Shown: positions 25,120 to 32,813 of the stretch, piece after piece | Layout of the letters: the number at the start of each line of letters is the position of its first letter | How positions within the stretch are numbered: the first letter of the stretch is position 1 | Source: Streptomyces sp. ICC1 | GTDB lineage: Bacteria; Actinomycetota; Actinomycetes; Streptomycetales; Streptomycetaceae | Direction: 5' to 3' | Assembly (NCBI RefSeq): GCF_003287935.1 | Contig: NZ_CP030287.1 | Coordinates: 5,101,022-5,165,021, forward strand | Length of the DNA: 64,000 bases | Program-made: the position numbers and the translations under genes | The notes under the pieces: generated by a model | Databases searched by the model: none | What the model was told of the DNA's origin: nothing | What the model saw: only the letters and a program-made list of their open reading frames with translations

Positions 25120-26589
25120 TCACTTCTCTGCTGCGGCCGGTTCTGCTGTGGCCAGTCGGGAGCGGCGGATGCCGTACAGGAAGTAGACCACGAGGCCAAC
25201 GGCCATCCAGCCACCGAAGACCTGCCAGGTGACGGCGTCGAGGCTCCACATCACCCAACCGCAGGCGAGGAAGCCGAGTATCGGCGTGAGCGGGAACAGG
25301 GCCACCTTGAAGGTGCGCGGCATGTCCGGGCGGGTGAAGCGCAGGATGATGACGGCGACGTTGACCAGACCGAAGGCGAAGAGCGTGCCGATGCTGGTGG
25401 CGTCGGCCAGCTTGCCGAGCGGGATGGTGGCGGCGAGGAGTCCGCAGAAGAGGCCGACGATCACCACGTTCGCGCGGGGAACGCCGGTGCGCGCGTTGAC
25501 CTTGCCGAATGCCTTGGGCACGAGGCCGTCGCGGGACATCGCGAACAGGATGCGGGTCTGGCCGTAGAGCACGGCGAAGACCACGGAGGCGATGGCGACG
25601 ACGGCGCCCGCGGCCAGGACCACGCCCCAGAAGCTGTGGCCGGTGACGTCGGTCATGATCTGGGCGAGCGCGGCCTCGGTGCCCTCGAAGTCCTGCCAGG
25701 GCATGGCGCCGACGGCGACGAAGGCCACAAGGACGTAGAGGACGGTGACGATCAGCAGCGAGAGCATGATCGCGCGGGGCAGGTCGCGCTTGGGGTTCTT
25801 GGCTTCCTCACCGGCGGTGGAAGCGGCGTCGAAGCCGATGTAGGAGAAGAAGAGGGTGCCGGCCGCGGCGGTGATGCCCTCCCGGCCGAGCGGGTTGAAG
25901 TTCGAGTAGTTGCCGGACTTGATGCCCATGGCACCGATACCGATGAAGAGCAGCAGGGTGACGATCTTCACGCCGACCATGATCGAGTTGATCCGGGCGC
26001 TCTCCTTGGCTCCGCGCATGAGGAAGACCATGGCGAGCAGGACGACGACGAGCGCCGGCAGATTGATGAAGCCGCCCTCGCCCAGCGGGGCGGAGACACT
26101 CTCCGGGATGGTGATCCCTATCGTGCCGTCGAGGAATTCGTTGAGGTACTCGCCCCAGCCGACGGCGACCGCCGCGACGGAGACCCCGTACTCCAAGATC
26201 AGGCACCAGCCGCAGACCCATGCGACGAGCTCGCCCATGGTGGCGTAGGTGTACGAGTACGAGGAGCCGGAGACCGGCACCGATCCGGCCAGCTCCGCGT
26301 AGGAGAGCGCCGAGAAGAGGGCGGTCAGGCCCGCGATGACGAAGGAGATCGTGACGGCGGGACCGGCCTTGGGGGCCGCGGTGCCGAGGACGACGAAGAT
26401 GCCGGTGCCCAGGGTCGCGCCGATGCTGATCATCGTGAGCTGCCACATGGTGAGCGAGCGGCGCAGCGAGCCGCCCTCGCCCTGGCCGCCCTCGGCGACC
26501 AGCTGCTCCACCGGCTTGCGGCGCATCAGGGGGTGGGGCGCCTTGCGGGGCTCCGAGGTGAGCGGTGGCGCCTGGCCGTGATCGAGCAC
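25120..26589 (-). CDS. APC-family amino acid permease
   Basis: A 489-residue permease with 12 or more hydrophobic segments after a 45-residue cytoplasmic start. MISIGATLGTGIFVVLG is the APC substrate-binding loop of TM1, and the FFSYIGFDAASTAGEEAKNPKRDLPRAI segment (quoted as family marker) is typical of the cationic amino-acid transporter subgroup. GTG start at 26587-26589 with AAAGGAG at 7 bases. It is a likely proton-coupled amino-acid importer; the substrate is unknown but an Lrp-type regulator follows in the same operon. Confidence 0.9.
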   Translation of the reverse strand: MLDHGQAPPLTSEPRKAPHPLMRRKPVEQLVAEGGQGEGGSLRRSLTMWQLTMISIGATLGTGIFVVLGTAAPKAGPAVTISFVIAGLTALFSALSYAELAGSVPVSGSSYSYTYATMGELVAWVCGWCLILEYGVSVAAVAVGWGEYLNEFLDGTIGITIPESVSAPLGEGGFINLPALVVVLLAMVFLMRGAKESARINSIMVGVKIVTLLLFIGIGAMGIKSGNYSNFNPLGREGITAAAGTLFFSYIGFDAASTAGEEAKNPKRDLPRAIMLSLLIVTVLYVLVAFVAVGAMPWQDFEGTEAALAQIMTDVTGHSFWGVVLAAGAVVAIASVVFAVLYGQTRILFAMSRDGLVPKAFGKVNARTGVPRANVVIVGLFCGLLAATIPLGKLADATSIGTLFAFGLVNVAVIILRFTRPDMPRTFKVALFPLTPILGFLACGWVMWSLDAVTWQVFGGWMAVGLVVYFLYGIRRSRLATAEPAAAEK

Positions 26590-26905
26590 GAGGGGACTCC
26601 TTTGTCACTGCGGGTGGGGTGTGTCGGCGTCGACCGCAGCGGTCCGGAGCAGGAGCAGGCAGCGCAAGAACCTGCCTGGGCATGGGGGGACCGCGAGCAG
26701 GCGGTCCTCGCCACTCCACGTACAGCGAGTGAGCCTACGAGCTGAGTGATACCGCCCGTAATGCACCATCCTTGCACATTGGCGACTGATCGTTGCGCGG
26801 ATCTGTCCTGGATGGTCCTTTGTTGCGCGGGGATGATCGATCAGTGCGTGACCCATCCCGAACGGCGTTCTTGACACTTCGTCAGATCTGCCGCAGCGTG
26901 CCGTC
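26590..26905. promoter_or_regulatory. divergent control region with candidate Lrp dyad
   Basis: 316 bases between the permease and the divergent monooxygenase operon. At 26761-26779 there is an imperfect 19-base dyad with ATGCAC and TGCACAT ends (TGCA-N7-TGCA core), a reasonable Lrp-family half-site pair. GTTGCGCGG occurs twice (about 26793 and 26823). No gene is supported here. Confidence 0.35.
26871..26899 (+). promoter_or_regulatory. leaderless promoter of the LLM-SDR-SGNH operon
   Basis: TTGACA (26871-26876), a 17-base spacer and CAGCGT (26894-26899), then six bases to the ATG at 26906. The predicted start of transcription coincides with the start codon; no Shine-Dalgarno is present. Confidence 0.65.
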
Positions 26906-28030
26906 ATGGATCTGGACGTGCTCTATGAGATCGACGTGCCCAGGCCTTGGCCGGGAGCCCATCCGCACGGCCAGCGGGCCGCCGAGCAGCGCGCCTACCG
27001 GGAGGCCGTCGAGCAGATCCGGCTCGCCGACCGGATGGGATTCCGCACCGTCTGGGCGGTCGAGCACCACTTCCGCGAGGGCCGCTCGCACTGCCCGGCC
27101 CCCGAGGTGCTCCTCGGACACCTGGCCGGGCTCACGGAGCGGATCCGGCTCGGCTTCGGCGTGACCCTCACCCCCTTCGCCTTCACGCCGCCCCAGCGCA
27201 TAGCGGAGAAGGTCGCCACCGTCGACGTGCTCTCCGGCGGTCGGGTGGAGTGGGGCACCGGCCGGTCCACGCCCATGGAGCAGACCGCCTTCGGCGTGGA
27301 CCGGGAGAGGTCCCGGGAGGACTGGCGCGAGGCCATCGAGATCGTGACGGGGATGTGGCGCGAGGAGTACTTCGCCTACGAGTCGGAGCGCTTCCGCTTC
27401 CCGCGCCGCATGGTCACCCCCAAGCCGGTGCAGGATCCGCACCCGCCGGCCTGGATGGCGGCCACCTCCCCCGGTTCGGCGGAGGTCGCGGGTGCGCACG
27501 GCCTGGGACTGCTCTCCTTCTCGATCATGCAGCCGCTGGAGGCGATGGCCGCCCAGGTGGCCGCCTACCGGGCGGCGGCCGCCGCCCCGAGCCCGCTCAC
27601 CGACGTCACCACGGACCGGGTCGCCGCCTACACCCTGGTCCACGCCACGCCGCCGGGCACCGCCCCGGGCGCCCGCGTCTGGGACTCGGTCGCCTGGTGG
27701 TACTCGAACCTCGCGCGCTTCACCCTGGAGTGGGAGCTGCCGCACCTGGGCCCCGAGGAGCGCGAGCGGACCTTCCCGCTGCTCACGCCGATCCTCGAGG
27801 GGAACGTCCCGGTACGGGAGTTCAGCGACGGCGACATGATCCTCATCGGGGACGCGGAGACGATCGTCGCCAAGGCCAAGCGGTACGCGGACCTCGGTGT
27901 CGACCAGCTCATCTGCTACGTCCAGTGGGGGTACCTGGAACACCGGGAGATCCTGCGGACCCTGGAGATCCTCGGCAAGGAAGTCCTCCCGGAGCTGGCC
28001 CGCTACGAGCCCCGCCGGGAGCGCGCGTGA
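26906..28030 (+). CDS. LLM-class flavin monooxygenase, candidate Baeyer-Villiger enzyme
   Basis: A 374-residue luciferase-like protein: LYEIDVPRPWPGAHPHGQRAAE, FRTVWAVEHHFREGRSHCPAPEVLLG and the flavin-site VATVDVLSGGRVEWGTGRS. The subgroup is that of alkanal monooxygenase-like proteins, which include type II Baeyer-Villiger enzymes and various dealkylases. It is translationally coupled (GTGA) to an SDR gene and then to an SGNH hydrolase. In that setting insertion of oxygen into a ketone to give an ester is an attractive but unproven role. The mRNA is probably leaderless. Confidence 0.85.
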   Translation: MDLDVLYEIDVPRPWPGAHPHGQRAAEQRAYREAVEQIRLADRMGFRTVWAVEHHFREGRSHCPAPEVLLGHLAGLTERIRLGFGVTLTPFAFTPPQRIAEKVATVDVLSGGRVEWGTGRSTPMEQTAFGVDRERSREDWREAIEIVTGMWREEYFAYESERFRFPRRMVTPKPVQDPHPPAWMAATSPGSAEVAGAHGLGLLSFSIMQPLEAMAAQVAAYRAAAAAPSPLTDVTTDRVAAYTLVHATPPGTAPGARVWDSVAWWYSNLARFTLEWELPHLGPEERERTFPLLTPILEGNVPVREFSDGDMILIGDAETIVAKAKRYADLGVDQLICYVQWGYLEHREILRTLEILGKEVLPELARYEPRRERA

Positions 28031-28971
28031 GCGCGCGGCCCCGGGGCGCGGCCGGGGCTCCCGCCGGTGCCGCGGCCGCCGGTCCCGCTTCCGCAGGTTC
28101 CGCGGCCGGTTCCGCTTCCGCCGGTTCCGCGGCCGCCGGTTCCGCGGCCGCCGCCGGGGAGCCCGCTCACCTCGACACCTCCCCCGTCCCCGACTACGCC
28201 GCCCTGCACCGCCTCGACGGCCGCGGGTTCGTCCTGCTCGGCGCGGGCAACGGCATCGGCCGGCAGACCGCGCACGCGCTGGCCGCCGGCGGTGCCCGCG
28301 TGCTGTGCGTCGACGTGGACGGGGAACGGGCCCGGGCGGTCGCCGTCGAGACCGGGGGCCTCCCGTACGCCGCCGACGTCACCCGCCGCGACCCGATGCG
28401 GGAGCTCTTCGCCGAGGCCCCGGGGCTCCTCGGCCGCCCGGTCGGCGGGGTCGTCGACATCGTAGGCATGGCCCGCTACGCCGCCCTGCCCGAGCTGGAC
28501 GACGCCGGCTGGGACTGGCACTTCGACCTCGTCCTGCGGCACGCGTGGCTGGCCGTCCAGTACGGCGGCGAGGCCGTCGCGGCGGCCGGCGGCGGCCCGC
28601 TGGTCTTCGTCGCCTCCGTCTCCGGGCTCACCGCCGCCCCGCTGCACGCCGCGTACGGGGCGGCGAAGGCGGGCCTGATGTCACTGGTGCGCTCGGCGGC
28701 GGTCGAGCTGGGCCCGCGCGGGGTACGGGTCAACGCGGTGGCACCGGGCGTGGTCGCCACCCCGCGGGTCCGCGCCCTGCTGGGCACCGAGGGGCGGCGG
28801 CGCAACGCGGAGAACGCCCCGCTGGGCCGGGTCGCCGAGACCGCGGACATCGCGGCCGCGCTCTATTTCCTGGCCTCGCCGCAGTCCTCGTACATCACCG
28901 GGCAGACGCTCGTGGTCGACGGCGGCGTCGGCGTGAAGTTCCCGTACCCGACGATCGGAGCCGAGCAGTGA
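28027..28971 (+). CDS. short-chain dehydrogenase/reductase
   Basis: A 314-residue SDR starting at the GTG that overlaps the previous stop. Residues 8-45 are an Ala/Gly/Ser low-complexity leader encoded by repeats of GGTTCCGCGGCCG. The Rossmann fold follows with GAGNGIG (residues 72-78), cofactor Asp in CVDVDG, catalytic Ser 197 (VASVSG), Tyr 210 and Lys 214 (YGAAK), and the C-terminal PGVVATPRVR and SSYITGQTLVVDGG. All catalytic residues are present. Oxidation of an alcohol to a ketone or the reverse with NAD(P) is expected; a mycofactocin or quinone link is not indicated. Confidence 0.88.
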   Translation: MSARPRGAAGAPAGAAAAGPASAGSAAGSASAGSAAAGSAAAAGEPAHLDTSPVPDYAALHRLDGRGFVLLGAGNGIGRQTAHALAAGGARVLCVDVDGERARAVAVETGGLPYAADVTRRDPMRELFAEAPGLLGRPVGGVVDIVGMARYAALPELDDAGWDWHFDLVLRHAWLAVQYGGEAVAAAGGGPLVFVASVSGLTAAPLHAAYGAAKAGLMSLVRSAAVELGPRGVRVNAVAPGVVATPRVRALLGTEGRRRNAENAPLGRVAETADIAAALYFLASPQSSYITGQTLVVDGGVGVKFPYPTIGAEQ

Positions 28972-30071
28972 ACACGCACAGGACCGAAGACACGGACACG
29001 GACGGCGGCCCGGAGATCGGGACGGAGACGCGGACGGAGACGGACGCCGGCACGGACGCGGCGGCCGTCGCCGGCACCGGGCCCTGGCTGGACCCGGGCC
29101 CCTTCCTGCGCGGCGTGTCCTGGCTGGACCGGGGCCGCCCGGTACGGGCCGACCCCGCCGACACCATGCGGCTGCCCTGGGACACCGGCGAGCGGGCCAC
29201 CCTGCCCATCGGGGTGCGCCTGGAGTTCACCGCCCGGGGCGCGCGGGCGGTGGAGATCCGCTACCGGGCGACCGTGCCCGGCCCCACCGACGCGCTGCGC
29301 GACCTCGCGCACGGCTTCGCCCTCTGGGACCGGCACGGGGTGGTGCGCGAGCTGTACACCGAGCCGGCGGCCGAGGCCGTCATACGCCTCGAACTACCCG
29401 GCGGATCCGGCCCGTTCACCATCCATCCGCCCGAGACGCAGTCCCCGCTGATCCTCGGCGTGCGCGGGGTCGGCGGCCGGGTGGACCCCGCGCCGCCCGC
29501 CCCGCGCTGGGTGGTGCACGGCGACTCCATCACCGAGGGCTGGTGGTCCACCCGGCCCGCGCACGGCTGGCCGGCGATCGCCGGGCGGGCGCTCGGCTGG
29601 GACACGGTCAACCTCGGCTACGCGGGCGCCGCGCGCGGGGAACTGGCCACCGCCGAGCAGCTCGCCGAACTGCCCGCCGATGTCCTCACCCTCGCCTTCG
29701 GCACCAACTGCTGGTCCCGCGTGCCCTTTTCGGCCCCCCTCCTGTACGAGACCACCCGCGCGTTCATCGAACTGGTCCGCCAGGGCCACCCCCGGACACC
29801 GCTGCTCCTCCTCTCCCCCGTGCTGCGGCCCGACGCGGAGCGCACCCCGAACAAGCTGGGCGCCACCCTGGGCGCCCTGCGCGACGCGATGGAGCGCGCC
29901 ACCCGGGACCGGATCGCCGCCGGGGACGACCGGCTGGCCCTGCTGCCGGGGCGGGACGTACTGGGCCCCGAGCACCTGGCGGACGGCCTGCACCCCAACG
30001 ACTCCGGTCACCACACGCTCGGCCTCGCTGTGGCCACGGCCATGCGGCGGGCCGGGTTCGACGCGGGGTGA
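28968..30071 (+). CDS. SGNH/GDSL-type esterase
   Basis: A 367-residue hydrolase starting at the GTG overlapping the SDR stop (GTGA). After a charged Thr/Asp/Glu-rich N-terminus (about 1-35) and a beta-sandwich-like region (about 40-175), the SGNH domain has HGDSITEG (nucleophile Ser 187), the oxyanion Gly (YAGAARGE), FGTNCW (Asn) and DGLHPNDSGH (catalytic Asp and His). No signal peptide is seen, so a cytoplasmic esterase is likely. It completes a three-gene coupled operon and would hydrolyse an ester made by the monooxygenase. Confidence 0.87.
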   Translation: MNTHRTEDTDTDGGPEIGTETRTETDAGTDAAAVAGTGPWLDPGPFLRGVSWLDRGRPVRADPADTMRLPWDTGERATLPIGVRLEFTARGARAVEIRYRATVPGPTDALRDLAHGFALWDRHGVVRELYTEPAAEAVIRLELPGGSGPFTIHPPETQSPLILGVRGVGGRVDPAPPAPRWVVHGDSITEGWWSTRPAHGWPAIAGRALGWDTVNLGYAGAARGELATAEQLAELPADVLTLAFGTNCWSRVPFSAPLLYETTRAFIELVRQGHPRTPLLLLSPVLRPDAERTPNKLGATLGALRDAMERATRDRIAAGDDRLALLPGRDVLGPEHLADGLHPNDSGHHTLGLAVATAMRRAGFDAG

Positions 30072-30200
30072 GTGAAACAGCCCACACCGAACGGGTTGAA
30101 CAGAACGGCTCCAACGCAGCGTGTCCTGCACACAGTTGCCGCCGCTCCGCACGACGGGCGCAGCGGCGGACACCGGGACGCACACGTGGGAGAGATCAAG

Positions 30201-31157
30201 ATGGGCATCAAGCGCGGAACCACCCTGGCGGCCGTGGCGGTCGTCGTCGCACTCAGCGCGACCGCCTGCGGCGGGAACGACCAGGCCGGCGACAACACCA
30301 AGCCCGCCGGTGCCGTCGCCTCCGCCCAGACCTCCGGGGACGGCTACGGAGAAGGCTACGGAGCGGGCGCCGGCGCGGAAGCGGGCGCGGACGGCGCCCC
30401 AAAGCCCGGCGGACAGTTGGCCGTCGCGCAGAACGACCAGCTGGGATCGGTCCTCACCGACAGCGCGGGCTTCACCCTGTACCGCTTCGACAAGGACACC
30501 GCGAAGCCGCCGAAGTCGAACTGCGACGGGGACTGCGCGAAGACCTGGCCGGTGGTCGCCGCGGGCGACGCGACCGCCGCGGCGGGCACGGACCCGGCGC
30601 TGCTGGGCGAGGTGGTCCGCACCGACGGCAGCAAGCAGCTGACGGTGGCCGGCTGGCCCGTGTACCGGTTCAGCAAGGACACCAAGGCGGGCGACACCAA
30701 CGGGCAGGGCGTCGGCGGGACCTGGTTCGCGGCCGCGCCCGACGGCAAGAAGGCGGCGAAGGCCGCGGCCGCCCCGCCGGCCGGCGCGGCCCAGGCCGAG
30801 GGCGCGCTGACCGTGGCCAAGGACCCCAAGCTGGGCGACCACATCGTCGACGGCAACGGCATGACCGTCTACCGGTTCAAGCCCGACACCGCGTGGCCGA
30901 TGGTCTCCAAGTGCGAGGGCGACTGCGTGGCCAAGTGGCCGGTCGTGCCCCCGGTGGACCAGGCCAACGCCAAGGGGATCATCGAGAAGAACTACCTGGT
31001 CCTGGACCGCCCCGACGGCAAGAAGCAGCAGACGGTGAACTGCTGGCCCGTCTACACCTTCACCGGCGACAAGAAGGCCGGCGACACCAACGGCCAGGGC
31101 GTCGGCGGCACCTGGTACGCGGTCGCCCCCGACGGCAAGCTCATCACCGGCCAGTAA
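30201..31157 (+). CDS. lipoprotein with repeated COG4315-type domains
   Basis: A 318-residue lipoprotein: ATG 30201 after GGGAGAG, Lys/Arg n-region, hydrophobic core and lipobox LSATAC-GG with the acylated Cys near residue 23. After a Gly/Ala linker there are two tandem copies of a module (about 75-185 and 200-318), each with G-x-TxYxF, a C-x3-C-x3-WP motif and a closing TNGQGVGGTW-(F/Y)-A. This secreted repeat family (COG4315, PF03640) has no established activity; an extracytoplasmic redox or ligand-binding role is possible. It sits on the outer face of the membrane. Confidence 0.88.
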   Translation: MGIKRGTTLAAVAVVVALSATACGGNDQAGDNTKPAGAVASAQTSGDGYGEGYGAGAGAEAGADGAPKPGGQLAVAQNDQLGSVLTDSAGFTLYRFDKDTAKPPKSNCDGDCAKTWPVVAAGDATAAAGTDPALLGEVVRTDGSKQLTVAGWPVYRFSKDTKAGDTNGQGVGGTWFAAAPDGKKAAKAAAAPPAGAAQAEGALTVAKDPKLGDHIVDGNGMTVYRFKPDTAWPMVSKCEGDCVAKWPVVPPVDQANAKGIIEKNYLVLDRPDGKKQQTVNCWPVYTFTGDKKAGDTNGQGVGGTWYAVAPDGKLITGQ

Positions 31158-31199
31158 GCCCCGCGCCGCGGTGCGGCGCGCCCACCGGACCATCTGACC

Positions 31200-31241
31200 G
31201 CGCGGCCCCTGCCCCTCCTCCCCCCGGGGCAGGGGCCGCGC
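31200..31241 (+). terminator. 16-bp-stem terminator after lipoprotein gene
   Basis: GCGCGGCCCCTGCCCC pairs perfectly with GGGGCAGGGGCCGCGC around a 10-base pyrimidine loop. Confidence 0.75.
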
Positions 31242-31264
31242 ACCGTTCCGGCGTGCCCCGTGCC

Positions 31265-31300
31265 GGAGCCCGCGACGGAGCCCGCGACGGGGCCCGCGAC
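31265..31300 (+). repeat. three 12-bp tandem repeats before lytTR gene
   Basis: GGAGCCCGCGAC, GGAGCCCGCGAC, GGGGCCCGCGAC in direct succession, ending 27 bases before a TACACT hexamer (31327-31332). TACACT stands 7 bases from the next ATG and is a candidate leaderless -10. The repeats could be binding sites for the regulator encoded next. Confidence 0.6.
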
Positions 31301-31339
31301 GCCTCGGGGTCCCGGGACTCACCCCCTACACTCCGTCCC

Positions 31340-32209
31340 ATGCTGCGCGTACTGGCCGTCGACGACGAGAAGCCCCTGCTCGAGGAGCTCCTCTACCTGT
31401 TGCGCTCGGACCCCCGGGTGCTCAGCGCCGAGGGCGCCTCGGACGCGACCGAGGCGCTGCGCCGGATCACCCTGGCGCTGGAGAGCGGGCCGGACGGGGC
31501 CGACGCCATCGACGTGGTCTTCCTCGACATCCACATGGCGGGGCTGACCGGCCTGGACATAGCCCGGCTGCTGGCCGGGTTCGCGCGGCCGCCGCTGATC
31601 GTGTTCGTCACCGCCCACGAGGGGTTCGCCGTCCAGGCCTTCGACCTCAAGGCCGTGGACTACGTGCTCAAGCCCGTGCGGCCGGAGCGGCTCGCCGAGG
31701 CGGTCCGGCGGGCCTGCGCGCAGTCCGGCCGGACCGGACATCCGCCGGGCGACGCGGCGGCCGGCGCCGCGCCGGCCGAAGCTCCTCCCGTCGTGCCGGC
31801 GCCGCGTCGGCCCGTGCCCGATGCCGGCCCCGCGGTCCCCGCCGACCACGGCCCGGACCACACCCCCGAACGCGCCCCCGACCAGATCGCCGTGGAGCTG
31901 GGCGGCGTGACCCGGTTCGTGGCGATCGCGGACATCGCGTACGTGGAGGCCCAGGGCGACTACGCCCGGCTGCACACCGCCGAGGGCAGCCACCTGGTGC
32001 GCATCCCGCTGTCCACGCTGGAGGAGCGGTGGGCCTCCCGCGGTTTCGTCCGCATCCACCGCCGCCACCTGGTGGCGCTGGGCCGCATCGACGAACTGCG
32101 CCTGGACGCGGGCACCACCACGGTCCGCGTCGGAGCGGCCGAACTCCAGGTGAGCCGGCGGCACGCGCGGGAGCTGCGGGACCTGCTGATGCGCCAGGCG
32201 ATGGGCTGA
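31340..32209 (+). CDS. LytTR-family response regulator
   Basis: A 289-residue regulator. Receiver domain about 1-130: acidic pair Asp 8/9, phosphoacceptor Asp 63 (VVFLDIHMAG), Thr in VFVTAHE, Lys in VDYVLKPVRP. A Pro/Ala-rich linker (about 135-180) leads to a LytTR DNA-binding domain (about 185-285: IAYVEAQGDYARLHT...GFVRIHRRHLV). No Shine-Dalgarno is present and TACACT 7 bases upstream suggests a leaderless mRNA. The cognate kinase is probably the LytS-type gene at 34622. Confidence 0.9.
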   Translation: MLRVLAVDDEKPLLEELLYLLRSDPRVLSAEGASDATEALRRITLALESGPDGADAIDVVFLDIHMAGLTGLDIARLLAGFARPPLIVFVTAHEGFAVQAFDLKAVDYVLKPVRPERLAEAVRRACAQSGRTGHPPGDAAAGAAPAEAPPVVPAPRRPVPDAGPAVPADHGPDHTPERAPDQIAVELGGVTRFVAIADIAYVEAQGDYARLHTAEGSHLVRIPLSTLEERWASRGFVRIHRRHLVALGRIDELRLDAGTTTVRVGAAELQVSRRHARELRDLLMRQAMG

Positions 32210-32210
32210 G

Positions 32211-32264
32211 ACCGGCCACGGGACCCACGGGACCGGCCACGGGACCCACGGGACCGGCCACGGG
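32211..32264 (+). repeat. 21-bp tandem repeat
   Basis: ACCGGCCACGGGACCCACGGG occurs twice in tandem (32211-32231, 32232-32252) followed by a 12-base partial copy, directly after the lytTR gene stop. Composed of GGGACC units. Confidence 0.8.
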
Positions 32265-32428
32265 ACCGGCCGGGCCCCGCCGACCGCCCGGCGCGCGGGC
32301 CGGCCGTTCACCGCGCCGGGAAGGGCGTACGGCGATCCGCCGGGGCCGTCGGCCGCAGCGCGGGCCCGGCCGGCCGCGCGGGCGACCGGCCGCGCGTATC
32401 GTGGATCTTCCGCCCCGGGAGGAAGCAG

Positions 32429-32704
32429 ATGTCCGAAATCCAGGCGCTGCTCGACACGTTGGCCGGACTGCCCCGCACCCGTCCGGCCGGGCCGGCCGAA
32501 GCCGAGGCCCTGCTGGCCCGGCTGCGCAGCGCGGCCGCGCGCTGGGCCGACGTACTGTACGAGGCCCACGAGGGCGCGCGCGGGCAGGTGCCGCCCCGGG
32601 CGGAGGCGGCGCTGACGCTGGCCTTCCGGCGCGCCGAGGAATCGTACGTGGAGCTGGAGATCGCCCTGCGCGACTGCGCGGAGCACCGCGACCCCGCCCT
32701 CTGA
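32429..32704 (+). CDS. small helical hypothetical protein
   Basis: A 91-residue protein, ATG 32429 after GGGAGGAAGCAG. It is predicted mostly alpha-helical with heptad-like spacing (EAEALLARLRSAAARWADVLYEAH...RRAEESYVELEIALRDCAEHR, in part), with no signal or membrane segment and one Cys near the end. No family is recognised. It lies between a LytTR regulator and a symporter in the same direction, 110 bases before the latter. Confidence 0.6.
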   Translation: MSEIQALLDTLAGLPRTRPAGPAEAEALLARLRSAAARWADVLYEAHEGARGQVPPRAEAALTLAFRRAEESYVELEIALRDCAEHRDPAL

Positions 32705-32813
32705 CGGTTCTCGGCCAAGGCGCCCGCCGGAGCGTGCGCGACGGCCTGTCGCCGGATCCGGGGCTCTGCGTAGACTCCCGTGACCCCGCCGCCCAGCCCG
32801 AAGGACCCGCCCG

